Assembly: GCA_020205615.1 (NCBI GenBank)
Contig: CM035151.1
Coordinates: forward strand, 14,176,322-14,240,321
Source of the DNA: Panax quinquefolius
Taxonomy: Eukaryota; Streptophyta; Magnoliopsida; Apiales; Araliaceae
DNA length: 64,000 bases
Reading direction: 5' to 3'
Under the pieces are notes generated by a model, which searched no databases, was not told the DNA's origin, and worked only from the letters and a program-made list of their open reading frames with translations. Numbering within the stretch: the stretch's first letter is position 1; each line of letters starts with the position of its first letter. The position numbers and the translations under genes are program-made. This document shows, piece by piece, positions 1-12,787 of this stretch.

Positions 1-585
1 CAATATTGGGTTTCATATCATTCACACACTATGTCAGATTCAAGTACACATCAAAAAAATGGTCATCAGCGTCAAACCGTCAAAGCAGTCCTTGCAGTTT
101 GTGCTTTGCGTTTGGGTTGGTGTTCGGAGGGGTTGGTGAGATTCAAATTCCAAAAAGCCAATGATAATATACAATTACCCAAAAGAACTTGAGCCGTTTT
201 ATGTGCGCCTGAATGATGATGGCAAAACAATTGCAGCATTCGATGTGGCTGTACCAAAAGTGGGGCTCTGATTAGAGGTAGCCAAAAATGAGAAAAGCTT
301 GAATATGTTAAATTCAAGGATCAAGGAATTTAGTAGAATATCCCTTGAATCATGGAGATTTTATTTAGCCCCTGATATATATATAACCCATGGAAAAACA
401 ACATATAAACATATATACTTTTCATACATATATTTCCCACATACTTTTCATATATGATATTAAGAATTTTGTGGATCAAATTATTAATTAATTAATATTT
501 AATATACAATACCAAATCAATAATATATATATATATATTGGGAAAATTTGATCTTATTTTCAAAATAAAATAAGATTTAATTTAG

Positions 586-586
<1 letters not shown>

Positions 587-628
<42 letters not shown>
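587..628. repeat. (AT)n microsatellite
   Basis: An uninterrupted run of alternating A and T of about 42 bases. It is one of many such runs in the window, for example at 21284-21333, 24488-24533, 26403-26440, 31884-31916 and 38823-38855. Confidence 0.9.
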
Positions 629-633
<5 letters not shown>

Positions 634-843
634 TACGAAAACATTTCGTGGTATGAATCTCAATATAAAGTTAATTGCTTCCTGTTGCAATTCCTGTTGC
701 AATTCTAATACATATATTGCTATATTTACTTTTTTTTAGTAAGATCAAATCCTTCCAATCACCAAGCGTGATCACTGTGCACAATCACAGTGCATATCAA
801 TCAGATAAGAGAAAAGGAGCTTGGTGGAAGTATGATATATATA

Positions 844-920
844 TTTGACTTTGTTTTCAAGATTTCTAAAATAAAATAAGATTTTATTTTATTTGGTAAT
901 ATATAATTTATTTTGAATTA

Positions 921-952
<32 letters not shown>

Positions 953-1046
953 AAGATTTGACTTTGTTTTCAAGATTTCTAAAAATAAAATAAGTTTTTT
1001 TATTTTATTTGATAATATATAATTTATCTTGATTTAGTTTCGATAT
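844..1046. repeat. Imperfect two-copy tandem repeat of about 110 bp
   Basis: The block beginning TTTGACTTTGTTTTCAAGAT at about 845 recurs at about 956. The two copies continue through the same AAATAAAATAAG and ATATATAATTTAT segments. A weaker, shorter relative lies at about 547-590. The copies differ by scattered substitutions and by the length of an AT run. Confidence 0.75.
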
Positions 1047-1080
1047 ATGTACATATATACATATAAAAATTAATTCGGGA

Positions 1081-2397
1081 AGCAAAGATTGTGCAAGATT
1101 TGGAGAAGATTTTTTTTCGTGGGTGAGTTCTCCTAAGGGGTCCCCTCTCCAAGAATTTTTTGTTTTCAGAACTTGCAAGATCGAGCTCCGCGCATTATTT
1201 AGAAATTTGAAACAGGACTCAAAGACTCGAAGAAATTTTCACGATCGTCACTTCGAAGGTGCGACTCACGCGCAGGGGGCAAATGTGGGCCCAATTGTAA
1301 AATTAGGGTTCACATGACCTAATTGAATTGAATGCGCAATTAGGGTTCCACGGCTTCATTAAGGGTGCAAATTAGGGTTCGCATAACCTAATGAAATAAA
1401 GACGAAAAAGTTAGAAATAAATGTGCGAGACCTGGGAAAAGCCTCCACGTGTCCCGAGGCAGAAGACTCGTGGAGGCGGCTCGTTTTGGGAATTGATTGA
1501 GGGATTGGATTGGTGGCTAGAAGGACAGGGCAATATGGGCATTACTCTAAGGACTAAAGGGTATTTCTGGAATTTCCCTGAAGGCATGTGCCTTGCACAT
1601 GACTACTTTCCAGAAAACCCTATAAATATCCCTTCCATTCCATGTGGAAAGAGACTTCTCTGGAGGCTCAAGACTTGGACTCTTGGAAGATCAAAAGGAC
1701 CCTTTTGGTGACTTAAAGGCTTGGAGATTCCACCTAAAAGCACCAAAGGGGTTTGGACATTCTCTCAACTTGAAGGACTCAAGAAGACTCTTGGAATCCT
1801 CACACCCTAACATGGTTCCGGATTCTAGGAGTTCTCGCCACGCACGCGTCGTTGGAGTAATCGCCCACCGTAGATTCTCTCCTCTTCAATTAATCAATCA
1901 ATTTCGTACTTTTCGTGGATTTCTCTCCTCCTCAGCCAACACAAAACCCTAACCCTAGCAATGTACGATTTCCTTGCCCACAAAACTAAATTGCCACCAC
2001 ATAGATTAAACCCATACGTACCAATCGAAGTGACTAAGGTCGTTGATTCACTATTCAGAACTTAATTATTCCTGAAGTGATATTTTGCATATAATATTTA
2101 TTTACAATGCGTGTTGTGATTCCAATGTCCAATGTGAGTTTTCATATGAGGCCAGATCATCCATGAATGTGGGGTCGCATTTGATATGAGATTAATTAAT
2201 GTTATGATAGTATGAGATATGTTGATATAAGTTTGGATCTCCCCTTTTAGCTCATGAGCAAAGAGAGGTTTGAGCATTTTGTATCAGAGTAATGTTAGGA
2301 TACAATGCGAACGGAGATCTAGTCGGTAGTATGTAATATCAACGTGGGGTTGATATAGGTTAATTCTCTTATATAACTAACTTTTTATCTAGAGGAG
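1081..2397 (+). other. Possible decayed LTR or other retroelement fragment
   Basis: This stretch is less AT-rich than its left flank. It holds a TATA-like CTATAAATA at about 1620, CT-rich sequence, repeated AATTAGGGTTC segments at about 1302-1385 and a telobox-like AAACCCTAACCCTAG near 1943. None of the short ORFs (1123-1317, 1421-1711, 1644-1952) has a recognisable domain. An old LTR would fit the composition and the promoter-like signals, but no matching partner or TG/CA boundary was found, so this is an inference. Confidence 0.3.
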
Positions 2398-3068
2398 TGT
2401 TGGGTCGTGATATTTTATCTCTTTGGGCCGAATATATTGGGCTTATTCTTTTTTATTCTATTGGGCCTTTATTATTGAATTATGAAAATCATTAAGCCCA
2501 ATCATCATATTATTTTCATTCCAAACTTATAAGACCGGGTCGGGTCAGTGGATCAATCCTTTAGACATTTTAAATATCTACAATCTTTGACCTGTAATGA
2601 TAAAAAAGCATGTCGGTTGACTAAAGAACCTGCCATGCATTAATGTGGATGGGATTATAATCGGTCGTCGGTAGTAACAGTGATCAAAAGCAGAGAATAA
2701 AACTACATGCGATTAAAGCGAGAACCCATCGGGTAAAGGGAATGTGTCGAGATAGTAGTGGGTGGCACAGTAATTGTGCCGGAGGGTATAACTTGACAAG
2801 GAAGTCTCTACCAAAAGGTACGTTCTCATACACTTCTTCATTTAGAATCACATATTCACAGAGAATTATTATTATCTCTTAATATCAATACATTAAAGCG
2901 ATATAGCCTCCGCTTTCGATAAACCTCAGGAATTCACATATCGACTCTCACGCTCGAGCTATCCCCGACGGAACCGCCGTCAAGCTTGTGGTGTTTATCA
3001 GTGTTTACGCTGCGGGATCGGGACGCTTTAGGTGATTGGGGCGTGACGAAAGATCTTAAGCGTTAACA
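2398..3068 (+). repeat. 5' LTR of the Tat element
   Basis: It starts TGTTGGGTCGTGATATT and ends GCGTTAACA, and is repeated at 12788-13454 with scattered substitutions and small indels. The sequence just inside (about 3069-3085, TCGGCGCTGTAAGGAGGG) is the expected position of a primer-binding site. It loosely resembles the complement of a tRNA 3' end starting GGCGC, but the match is poor. Confidence 0.93.
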
Positions 3069-3123
3069 TCGGCGCTGTAAGGAGGGCTCTTTTCAATCAC
3101 AATTGTTTAAATTTGCTTCAAAG

Positions 3124-5200
3124 ATGATGAGGAGTAGAAATGGAACACCGTAAGGGCAAGGCGCGATGGTCATGTTAGTTCATCATCGCCTCGATATTTC
3201 ATAAAGATCGCTGGTCCTTCTAAAAGTGCTCGTGAGAGCACGGCTTCTAAAAACAATTCGTAAGAACTTCGTCCAAGATCCATGGTGGAGCCGACGGACG
3301 GAAGTTAGTTTTCAACGCCGATAAAGGGCGTGATCCCAATCGTGGATCGCCAGAAAGCGGTTCGCCAACCGTGACTCATCGCCAAGTGGTCAAGAGGACC
3401 GAAGCTACCAAGTTGGCGAGGATGGCGACGAAGCGGATAAAGCTTTGAAGGTTCTGTTAAAACAAAGGGAAGATATAGCCGAACAGATGCTTGGTGAATG
3501 AATTGAGAGACGAAGCATCTAGCCATATACATTCCGGCGACGGACGGGATAGGCATAAGGAGGTACCCGTCCGGAAGGGTAAGGAGCCGGAACATTCTAT
3601 GCATGTGTCCAGGGATCATTCTCACAGTAGGAGGAGATCAAGAAGCAGAACGCCTTCGGCCTCGAAGAAGGCATTGACGATCGTGGGATCAATTCATCGC
3701 GATGATGAACGACGAAGAAGCAGGTCGAGAGAAATTATGCCAGAAATTCGAAGGGGAGAATACCGTCACAATCATTCTCATTATGAGGATGAGATTTTAC
3801 GACTTAGTAAATCAAGAAGTCCCGTAAGGGCAGTGAGATCGGCAGGGAAGGATCGATCCATTCCAAAGCCTAATGTCGCCCAGGAGAAGGAGATCTCATC
3901 ACAACCCGAAGGTGTTGATTTTCTGGTAAGAGAGTTGAAAGAACTCCGAAAACAATTGGCTGAGGTCCAACAGGTGAAGGATATTTCTGGTAAGAAGGCG
4001 TCCCTTTTTCTCTCGATATTCTCAAGGAGAAAGCGATGCTACCAAAAAGTTACCTCGCATGGAGAGTATGATGGGTCGAGAGATCCTTATGACCATAGTC
4101 GAGCGCTTTGATCGACTAATGGATTACTACGACTTTACGATGTCGCTAAATGTCATACTTTTGTCACTACTTTGAGAAAAGACGCCGGGATACAAAGGAT
4201 GGGGACTTTACCATCGGATTCTATCTCCTCGTGGACCTGAACTTTGTGATAAGTTCCATGCTCGCTTTTGGAAGCAACCAAGAAGGGGGAAGCTTCTGAG
4301 TTCTTTTTAAGCACAAGTCCGGCGAGCTTCACCAATGAATCTCAGGCCAATATGTAAAGAGGTTTAGGAAGCGGTTTGGACGGTGTCCGATCTTAATGAA
4401 CTCCAAGTCATTTGGATTATTCCGAATGGGCTGATCTCGGTTAAATCGGAGAAATTGGTAAAGAAATTGATGTTTCACCATCCGAAGAGCTTCAAGCAGG
4501 CTTTCTTCGCGCGCAGAGGGCTATATTGTTGTGGAAGAGGAATGAACAGTCTCAAGAATCCTTCTTTGAGCCAATTAAAGGAGGTAGAGGTTCCCAAGAC
4601 CGATGTTGATCGAGAGAGGGGAGGATACAACCAAAGGGCGGTAGGTAGTTCAAGAAATCTGATAATTAATTGTGGCGACAAGGCGTGATCGTGCACTGTT
4701 CCTACCCCGAAGGTTAATAAGGTTTACACCCAATGAATACGTAGAGAGGTCGATAATTTTGGATCGATCCAAACCAAATTTCTTTCTTTGAACCACCTCG
4801 CGATAATTACAAGACGGGACATGGCAACCCTCGCAAATATTGTGGTTATCATCAAGTCACCGGGTCACGACACTAATGAAAGTGTTGTAATTTAAAGGAT
4901 TTTGTAGAAAGTAAGATTAAAAGTGGCTTGCTGATTCAATATGTGGCTGAGAAAGACCGTCCAGATCAGCAGGTTATCAATCGTACCGTTCAAACGGTTC
5001 AAGTACCGCCTGTTCAAAATGCTCCACCACCGCCAAGGCAAGTCGTTGATGTAATAACCGGTGGGTCTGCTTGGAAATTAGTAGGCAAGAAGAGGAGGTC
5101 TTATCTTGATTCGCTTATGTCAATAACGAGATGCTACTCAAGGTTGACAGCCTTTTCCAGAACTCATTATTTCGCTTACGGATGCGGATTATCCTTCTGA
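3124..5200 (+). pseudogene. Degenerate gag of the Tat element
   Basis: The longest open piece (3491-4111) encodes a very basic Arg/Ser-rich stretch (SRRRSRSRTPS-like), then a possible coiled coil rich in Leu, Glu and Lys (VRELKELRKQL). A zinc-knuckle-like remnant lies near 4835-4890: Cys-Gly-Tyr-His, then, after a frameshift, Gly-His-Asp-Thr-Asn-Glu. This resembles the Tat gag pattern. Frames change several times between 4100 and 5200. The same gag, also broken, occurs at 58617-59769 in a related element. Gag would form the virus-like particle; this copy cannot give a full protein. Confidence 0.75.
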
Positions 5201-5234
5201 GCCCATCAACCGCATGAAGGGGCATTGGTGATCA

Positions 5235-8200
5235 CGGCGCCAAGTGGGCTCGAAGGATGTGAAACGCATGATGATAGATAACGGATCTTCTATGGACATT
5301 CTTTATGCCCATGCTTATCGTGAGAATGCATCTCGATGAACACAAAATGGAGGTCTGACAGAGGCTCCTCTATATGGTTTCTAAGAATCCGATCCAAAGT
5401 GGTGGCTTTACTATTGAACTCCCTCGTCATCTTCTAAGACGGCCCCTCAACAAGTGGAGATAACTTGTAAATTTTATGTTGTGCATGTGGATTCGGCCTA
5501 CAACGCCATTTTGGGAAGACCTACTTTGATCGCTTCTTCAAGTCAGAACTTCCATCCCACATTTCAAAATCAAATTCCCCACAAAGACATGGAGTAGGAG
5601 AGGTGATGGGTGACTTAGATCCGCCCGAGATGTTATCTAATTCATCATTTCATCCTAATGGGGGTCAGAAACAAAGAAAGACGATGGCAATTGAAATCGA
5701 ACCCTTCACCGAGAGCGCCTTCGTAATCATTGGTAAAATCACGGGGGACGGAGAAAATTGAGTTGGTCATCTGAAAGCCGGACAAGACAAAGGAGGATTG
5801 GTTCGGCTTTACGTAACCTCTTCTTGACAAATCTTATGGAACTCTTACGATGCTATGTCGATATATTTGCATGGGAACCACAAGATATGCCTGGAGTTAG
5901 CAGGAAGGTTGCTGAACATAAACTGGAGATAGATCCTTCGAAAAAGCCAGTTCGTCAGAAGAGGAGGATATTTGCTCCAGAACGCCAAAAGATCATCGAT
6001 GAAGAGAGTTTGCGAAATTGTTTGGTCACCGACTTCATCTACGAGATTGATTACCTGGAGTGGATAGCAAAATGTAGTATTGGTGCGGAAGCATAATGGA
6101 AAGTGGCGGGTTTGCATCGACTACACCGACCTCAACAAAGCCTGTCCGAAGGACTTTTATCCTCTGCCCCATATCGATCAGCTCATCGATGCCACTTCGG
6201 GGTATGCATTATTAAGTTTTATGGATGCTTTTTCAGGTTATCATCAAATATCCATGTGCAAAGAAGACATTCCAAAAACAAATTTATTACACACCGTTCG
6301 GTGTATGCATATAAAAAAATAATTTTGGCCTCATTAATGCTTGGAGCTACCTATCGAGGATGATGAACTTCATATTCGATAGACAACTGGGGAGGAACAT
6401 GGAGGTTTATGTAGATGATATGATTGTGAAGAGTATGCAAATTCAGAAACATTTGGACGATCTAGAGGAATGCTTTCAAACTATTCGTCATCGACAACTG
6501 CGACTTAATCCGACCAAATGTACTTTCTACTTTGCCGGAAAATTTCGGGTTATCTCCGTCACCAAAGGGGCATCGAAGCCAATCCAGAGAAGATCCGTGC
6601 CATCCTCGACATGAAGACTCCTCGGTCCATTCAAGGACGTTCAAACGTCGACTTGTAGGGATCATGCGCTTTAAGGAGGTTCGTCGCCAGATCTGCGCAG
6701 AGAGATGTCTTCCTTTCTTTGATACATCAAGGGACCGAAGAATGCGAAGACGCTCCAGTGGACTTCCAAGTGTGAAGATGCTTTCCAAAGTATAAAGACG
6801 ATTCGCTTCTTGGCTCCTTTATTAGTCAAACCTGTCCCAAAGAGAGACTTTATATTTGTACCTTGCGGCGGTTCCTTAGCAGCTTGGAGCGCTTTTGATT
6901 CGGAGATCGGTGGGAAGCAAGATCCGGCCTATTACGCCGCCACCACGCCCCACGAGATGTCAAAAACCGTATCCTAACATTGAGAAATTTGCCTTTGCTT
7001 TAATAATTGCCAAGAGAAAGCTTCGCGCATTTTCAAGGTCGACTCTCGGTCGCTCTACACGGATCGACCATTCAAGAAGGTGATGGGCAAGCCGAGGTCT
7101 CGGGTAGACTAGCAGCATGGACTATGGAGTTGTCCCAGTTTTTTATCGAGTATCATCCCCGAACTGCCATCAAAGGCCAAGCCCTAGCTGACTTTATGGT
7201 AGAATGCTCGTTCACCGGCAGATGCTGAGTTACTGGGAGCTGAATCTTCTGATCGAAAGCAAAGGCCGCTTCTTCAGCCAGGTCGGCGCGGACGTTGTAT
7301 GCGTATGGATCTCTACGATGACTGTTAGTGGAGCAGGAATTATTTTAATAAGTCCGGAGGGATTCAAGGTCCAGCAGGCCATCAGATTCGGGTTTAAAGC
7401 AACGAATAATGAGGCTGAGTACGAAGCGGTGTTAGCAGGTGTCCGATTAGCGAAGAGTCTCGAAGTCCAACAGTTAATTATCTATAGTGATTCTCAGTTG
7501 GTCGTTAAACAGCTGTCAGGAGATTATGAAGCTCGTGGGACCCGAATGATCAAATACCGCGCGAGTTAAAAAACCAACTTCAATTTTTTGCTTCAGATGA
7601 AGTTTCGTGGTATAGAGCGCAACGACAATTCTCTATCACGATGCTTTGTCGAAATTGGCCACTACGGATGCGCGATGTCTTTCATGGATCGGTGTATTTG
7701 GAAATTTTGCGGAACCAGTGTTCAAAGACGAAACAATGATGTGCATCGAATCAAACAAACCGTTGGATGACCCCTACATCGAGTATTTGGCGATGGCGTC
7801 CTTCCTTCTGGATCAAATGTCAAGCAAAGAAGATCAAGTACAAGAGTACTAATTTCAGTCTTATTGATGGGGATCTTTATCGATTGGCATTTTCCTCACC
7901 ATTATTGAAATGTTTGGTTCCGTCCGAAGCCGAGTATGCTCTTCGGAAGTTCATGAAGGATTTTTGCGGTGATCATATGGTCGCCAAGTCTTTGGCATAT
8001 AAAGTACTTGACAAGGTTACTATCATTGGTCGACAATTTTCAAAGAAGCTTTCACAGAGTACGTCAAGAAATGTGAAAAATGCCAGCTCAATAGTCCGGT
8101 CCTACATCAGCCACCGGAAGAGTTATACTCGATTCTATCTCCTATACCATTCGCTGTCTGGGGGGTGGATATATTGGGACCGTTACCTAAAGCTAAAGGT

Positions 8201-9012
8201 CGTTAGCTTCATTATAGTTTCTATTGATTATATGACTAAGTGGGTAGAGGCGAAACCACTTGATCGATAATGTAACAGAGTGCTTAAAGTTTATAAAGGA
8301 GTCTGTGGTGTTTCGCCGGGATCCCTAAGGTATTGATATCTGACAATGGACGCTTGATTCGTGGGTTCAAAATTTGAAGAATTTTTGAACGATTTGGGGA
8401 TTCAGCACAAGAAGACTTCTGTGGCTCATCCACAGTCGAATGGGCAAGTTGAGGTGACCAACAGGACGCTGCTGAATGGAATAAAGCGTAGATTGGATGA
8501 AGCTAAGGGAAGATGGCCGAAGAATTCTTTGAAGCGTCTTGTGGGCATACCGAACTACTACGCGAGGACTACTACGGGGATTCGCCCTTCCGATTGGCCT
8601 ATATGGTAATCGATGCCTTAGTCCCAAATAAATCGGATCTCCAAGTCTTCGGGTAAGTCAATTCAAAGAAATCTACAATGATGAAGGACTGAAGGCTAAC
8701 TTGGACCTGCTAGACGAAGTCAGAGAGGAAGCTTTAATCAAATTGGCTGCTTATCAACGAAGGGTGGCCAAACATTATAACAAGGGCGTCAAACTTCGTA
8801 GATTCGAAGTGGGAGACTTCGTTTCTCGAGAGAAGCCGAAGCTTCTACACCTCAAAACACGGGAAAGCTAATGCCGAATTGGGAAGGGCCATATGAAGTG
8901 ATCGAAGTACCAAAGCCAGGTACTTATCGATTAAAGGCACTTGATGGTTCCGAGATCAAGAATACTTACGCCGTCAAAGTTTCGGCTTGGAGTATTTTCA
9001 ATAAAGTTTAAG
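5235..9012 (+). pseudogene. Degenerate pol (protease, RT, RNase H, archaeal RNase H, integrase) of the Tat element
   Basis: Visible landmarks in order: an aspartic protease motif of the DxGSS type with Asn after Asp (about 5270-5310); RT core text NGKWRVCIDYTDLNKACPKD (6089-6148); the RT active-site YVDD at 6408-6419; an archaeal-type RNase H segment with TNNEAEYEAVLAGV and a YSDSQLVV block (about 7320-7565); an integrase zinc-finger remnant (CEKCQLNSP, near 8075); integrase core text SIDYMTKWVEAKPL (about 8219-8260) and HPQSNGQVEV (8429-8458); and a C-terminal integrase segment NWEGPYEVIEV (about 8877-8910). Single-base frameshifts separate nearly every block, so this is a pseudogene. Tat assignment rests on the second RNase H and the RT wording. 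Confidence 0.9.
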
Positions 9013-9092
9013 TCGGGTTTATCTAAGTCCGTGACACAACCGTTTTTGATATCAATAAAAGATCATTTTTCCATAAATTATCAACGGGTCTT

Positions 9093-9577
9093 ATTGGTCC
9101 GATGGTCACTATGGTGTAAGGAGGTATGGTAGGACTCACCGGCCATTCGATGGTAGCCCCTGTGTCCTTTTGGTCCTATATTGATCTTATCGTGGTGGTA
9201 AGTCAATGGTCACTATTGGTCCGATGGTCACTATGGTGTAAGGAGGTATGGTAGGACTCACGGCCATTCGATGGTAGCCCTGTGTCCTTTTGGTCCTATA
9301 TTGATCTTATCGTGGTGGTAAGTCAATGGTCACTATTGGTCCGATGGTCACTATGGTGTAAGGAGGTATGGTAGGACTCGCTGGCCATTCGATGGTAGCC
9401 CCAGGTCCTTTTGGTTCTATATTGATCTTATCAGGGTGGTAAGTCAATGGTCACTATTGGTCCGATGGTCACTATGGTGTAAGGAGGTATGGTAGGACTT
9501 GCTGGCCATTCGATGGTAGCCTCAGGTCCTTTTGGTCCTATATTGATCTTATCAGGGTGGTAAGTCAATGGTCATTA
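9093..9577. repeat. Tandem array of four units of about 121 bp
   Basis: The unit starts ATTGGTCCGATGGTCACTAT, and its copies begin near 9093, 9215, 9335 and 9456 (spacing 122, 120 and 121). Copies are nearly identical and differ mainly around the CCCTGTGTCC/CCCAGGTCC segment. The array lies between the end of integrase and the antisense gene, inside the retrotransposon. Tandem arrays in this position are established for Tat/Ogre elements. Confidence 0.93.
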
Positions 9578-10318
9578 TTAATCCTTATGTCTTGGTTCTT
9601 ATCTATTTGTCGTCCAAATTTACTTCACGTATGACTGATCTCACTCTTCGGTACCGATGAGTATAAGTTATTTATTTTGTTTAAGTGTTGAGTTCAGTTT
9701 ATTTAGTTCAGTTAACTTGAATCCTGTCCATAAAATTCAATTCACTTCATTGCATAAGTTAACTGTTATATGCCATATCTAGTTCATTAGTTCAACTTAT
9801 TGACACTAAGTTATTGACAAGATACTGATCGGAATCGAAGTCATAATCAAGACAGTTAAAGATTTATCAATAAGCATAAAATGTTCATTTCATTTAAGTC
9901 AATTGAAAATTAATTACATGAGCATGAAAAGTTTAAATATTTACATAGAACCAAAAGCGTGATAAATATTCAGGCCCCGCCTTCATCATCGGAATTGAGC
10001 AAAGGTCGAGTCCAATAGAAGCGTGAGATAGCTTCTCTTTCCTCGTTCCCGATAAATCCTCATATCCTCCTCAATAAACCTTCATGATCTCTACATTGAG
10101 TTCATCCGAAGTCTCTATACTCACTGAATCGCTTCTGAGCTCTTCGATCGTAATCAGGCCTCGTCCCTCAAGGTCCTTTATCTTACGGCGAGCTTGTGAC
10201 GCTGGCCTTATGCCTTCTGACTTCATCCTCAATCTTCGTCTCAAACTTCACCAAGTTGTAGGACTAAGCTTCGGTTGGTGAAGAACTCCTCATTTTTCGC
10301 CTTCAGAGTAAGTTCTCT

Positions 10319-12421
10319 TCAACCAAACCAAAGATTCGTGTTGGTCGAGTTTTGTTGGTCGGCTTTTGACGCAGCCCAATCCATCCTCGTGGCCCTTAGT
10401 TCGTCATCGGATGTCTTCAAATCCATCTTGGCCCGATCCAATTCTATCTGAAGACCGTTGATGGTATGAAAAGCATCTTCACGACCAAAGTCTTTCTGGC
10501 CTAAGGTCGATTTCAAAGATGTTTATCTCTTGGCGCATGAAATCTTCCTCGGCCTCTCCATTTATGTGTCTCTTGACGCAATGTCCAAGACAAAGAAAGA
10601 TTAACTGCATATTTTTCAAGATATTTAAGTCAAATGTATAAAATACTCGAAGGAAATAGAGATGTAGAGAAAGAAGTGATTATTCTTTACCTTGGCCAAA
10701 TAACTCATTCCCTCGTCGAGAAGATTTCCGTCCGTATGATCACTGAATCGGTGGTCATCAGTGTGTCGAACGAAAGCTCCGAAGAGGTCGAAAGGAAAGT
10801 TGGCGTTAAACCTAGGCCACAGGGTCGGAGATCCCACGGCTTCAGCATGATAACCTTGACCTGAAGGACCGGGCCGTTCAGGAGAGGGTCTCGGCCTTTC
10901 AGGGGAAAGAGTGGGCTGTTCGGGGAGTGTAGGGTCTGCATGAACGGTTTCGATTACGGGAGATTTGTTTGAAGTAGGTTCTTTGGGTGTTGAAGCGGAT
11001 GCGGAACTTGGATGGCTGTCAGGGGTACGTTTCCTCTTTCTGGATAACGTCGGAATCCCTTCGTCCTGGTCACCATCCTCTTCGATCTGTATTTCTACAG
11101 GGGGCACGAAGGGAGGAATGACCGAAGACTGAGGAACCCTGAGTTCTTCGGCAGTTAATGGGGTTATTTTTGTTTTTAGTTTTTTGGTCCTAAGTATACT
11201 CCTTCGATCAGGACGATCAAGTAAGCCGCCTGATCGAGGAAGGGTTTTGGAGGTTGGTTCTGTTTCTGGTATGGGTTCGGGAGGAGTTACGAGAGGGACT
11301 GACCTAGGTTTTCTGGTAGCTCTCCTCTTTTGTCGAGGGTGAAGAGTCTCTTCTGGTATGAGAATCTCTTCGGCCTCTGTTTCTTCTGGTTGAAATTCAT
11401 CCGTATGAATTTCTGGTGTTGGATCTACTTCAGGGGTCGCTTCGGTTGGTGTGGCCTCAATTGCTTCCGAAGATTTCCCAGACAAGAAATCTTCGAGTTC
11501 CTTTATTTCTACAGAGCTCGGTCTGATCAAAGATACTGCACAAATCAAACAATTCCATGTTATAATTATATATTATGGAATATTTTCAAAAAATATATAC
11601 ATATGAAATAAGCTGGTACTTACACTTATGGTCATATTACCATGCTTGCTTCGAGAGGAGTCCGTATTTCCACTCTTCCTTCGGGAAGTTGTCAAATAGC
11701 TCCATCATTTCCACTTCCCGCTTCTTCGAAACATCTCCAAAGTCAATGAGATATTTTTTCGCTGCCGCCCGGTTAGAGAAGAGATCTCGTGGCCTTTGAC
11801 GAAAAACCATTTCTCGTGCCATCCCTATTACTTGAAGGGGTGTTCACCAAATGACGTCTGTCAAATTTTTCTCCGGACTTGAGAGAATGCTTGCGATGGC
11901 CTTGAACCCTTCTCCTCGGATTGTACTATCTTGTAGACGGTGAAGAAGAAGTCCAATGAGGGCTCGACACCCAATTCAATGGCGTAAGGCCACGAAGGCG
12001 AAATGTGGATGTAGGAGTTCTAAGACTAGTCAGTTGAAAATCCTACACCCAAAAACCCCAAAGAGGGTCACTATAAAGACGCGTGAAGAGGAAACGAACC
12101 CCTTCTCCAAGAAAGTTACCGATGACGGCCATCCATCCTTCGTGCCGTTGGTACATCTTCTCACCAGATCTGGGTACCACAACGACGGGTATCTGGAATG
12201 TGGAACCGAAGTTCAACCCTCTTCAATTCAAATTTCGCTTATGATAGAAGGAGTGTTGGCATCTGAAAATCGCTCCGTCTCTGTAGTATTCGGAGGGGTT
12301 TTCGGGTTTTCTATTTGGGATTCGTGCACCAAGTCCCCTCATGAAGATTAGGGTTTGGAGGAACCACAAAGTGATGGGTGTTACAAGTATGGGAGAACTC
12401 GTTGTGGTTTTGAGAAGCCAT
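10319..12421 (-). pseudogene. Antisense gene-like region in the Tat element (possible plant mobile domain-like protein), broken
   Basis: On the minus strand a start codon at 12421 begins MASQNHNEFSHTC, but stops follow soon after. Further in, 11822-11637 is open (61 aa, with FDNFPKEEWKYGLLSKQAW), then 11548-10625 is open for 307 codons. The latter is Pro/Glu/Thr-rich and ends in MSYLAKVK. Plausible introns are seen: acceptor TTTGTGCAG before 11540, donor GCCAAG|GTAAAG at about 10698, and acceptor ATATGCAG at about 10605. Downstream text at 10516-10319 looks like a coiled coil. Antisense extra ORFs between pol and the 3' LTR are known in Tat-type elements such as Grande. The likeness to plant mobile domain proteins is my inference from the order of segments, not from an alignment. 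Confidence 0.5.
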
Positions 12422-12770
12422 TTGTGACGATTTGCGAGAGAGAGAGATCGTAAAATTTTAGAAAGGCGCTCAATTTCAAATGAACAGTAAAATCACAAAT
12501 TTGGTAAAGTTATCCTTTTATACCGATTTGCCATACGGTGTTCAAAACGGGTGCATTAAATGCTAGTAATAATTTGGAATTTGAATGGGAAGCGTCCGGT
12601 TTCGGGTCCGGGTACTTAATGGATAGAATCTTTCTGAATTGGGCCCTTAACTTCCTTTCATTTCATTTCATGGACAATAAATGGGTACGTTTTTTAATTA
12701 CACCTTGCCATTTATGGATTCTCATAAAATATCATGGATTATTTATAGTTTTCTATTAAACATTCTTCTC

Positions 12771-12787
12771 AAAAAAACTAGGGGCAA
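12771..12787 (+). other. Polypurine tract next to the 3' LTR
   Basis: AAAAAACTAGGGGCAA lies directly before the 3' LTR start (TGTTGGGTCG). It is at the standard place for the plus-strand DNA primer of an LTR retrotransposon. The two interrupting pyrimidines make it imperfect. Confidence 0.6.

Larger units (their letters stand above)
1..1080. other. AT-rich intergenic DNA with no supported gene
   Basis: Only short ORFs are present. A minus-strand ORF at 72-317 (81 codons) and a plus-strand ORF of about 56 codons starting near 31 have no motif I recognise, and neither has a visible promoter or splice context. The rest is dominated by A/T runs. I see nothing else here. Confidence 0.5.

Noticed and set aside
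72..317. Minus-strand ORF of 81 codons at the left edge
   Set aside because: No domain, promoter or splice signal, and composition like the surrounding DNA. A cut-off gene at the edge cannot be excluded but is not supported.
1940..1960. Interstitial telomere repeat
   Set aside because: Only about two CCCTAA units. This is a common telobox-like motif, not a telomeric array.
9093..9577. Regular repeats that might suggest a CRISPR array
   Set aside because: The units are contiguous 121-bp tandem copies without unique spacers, in a plant retrotransposon.
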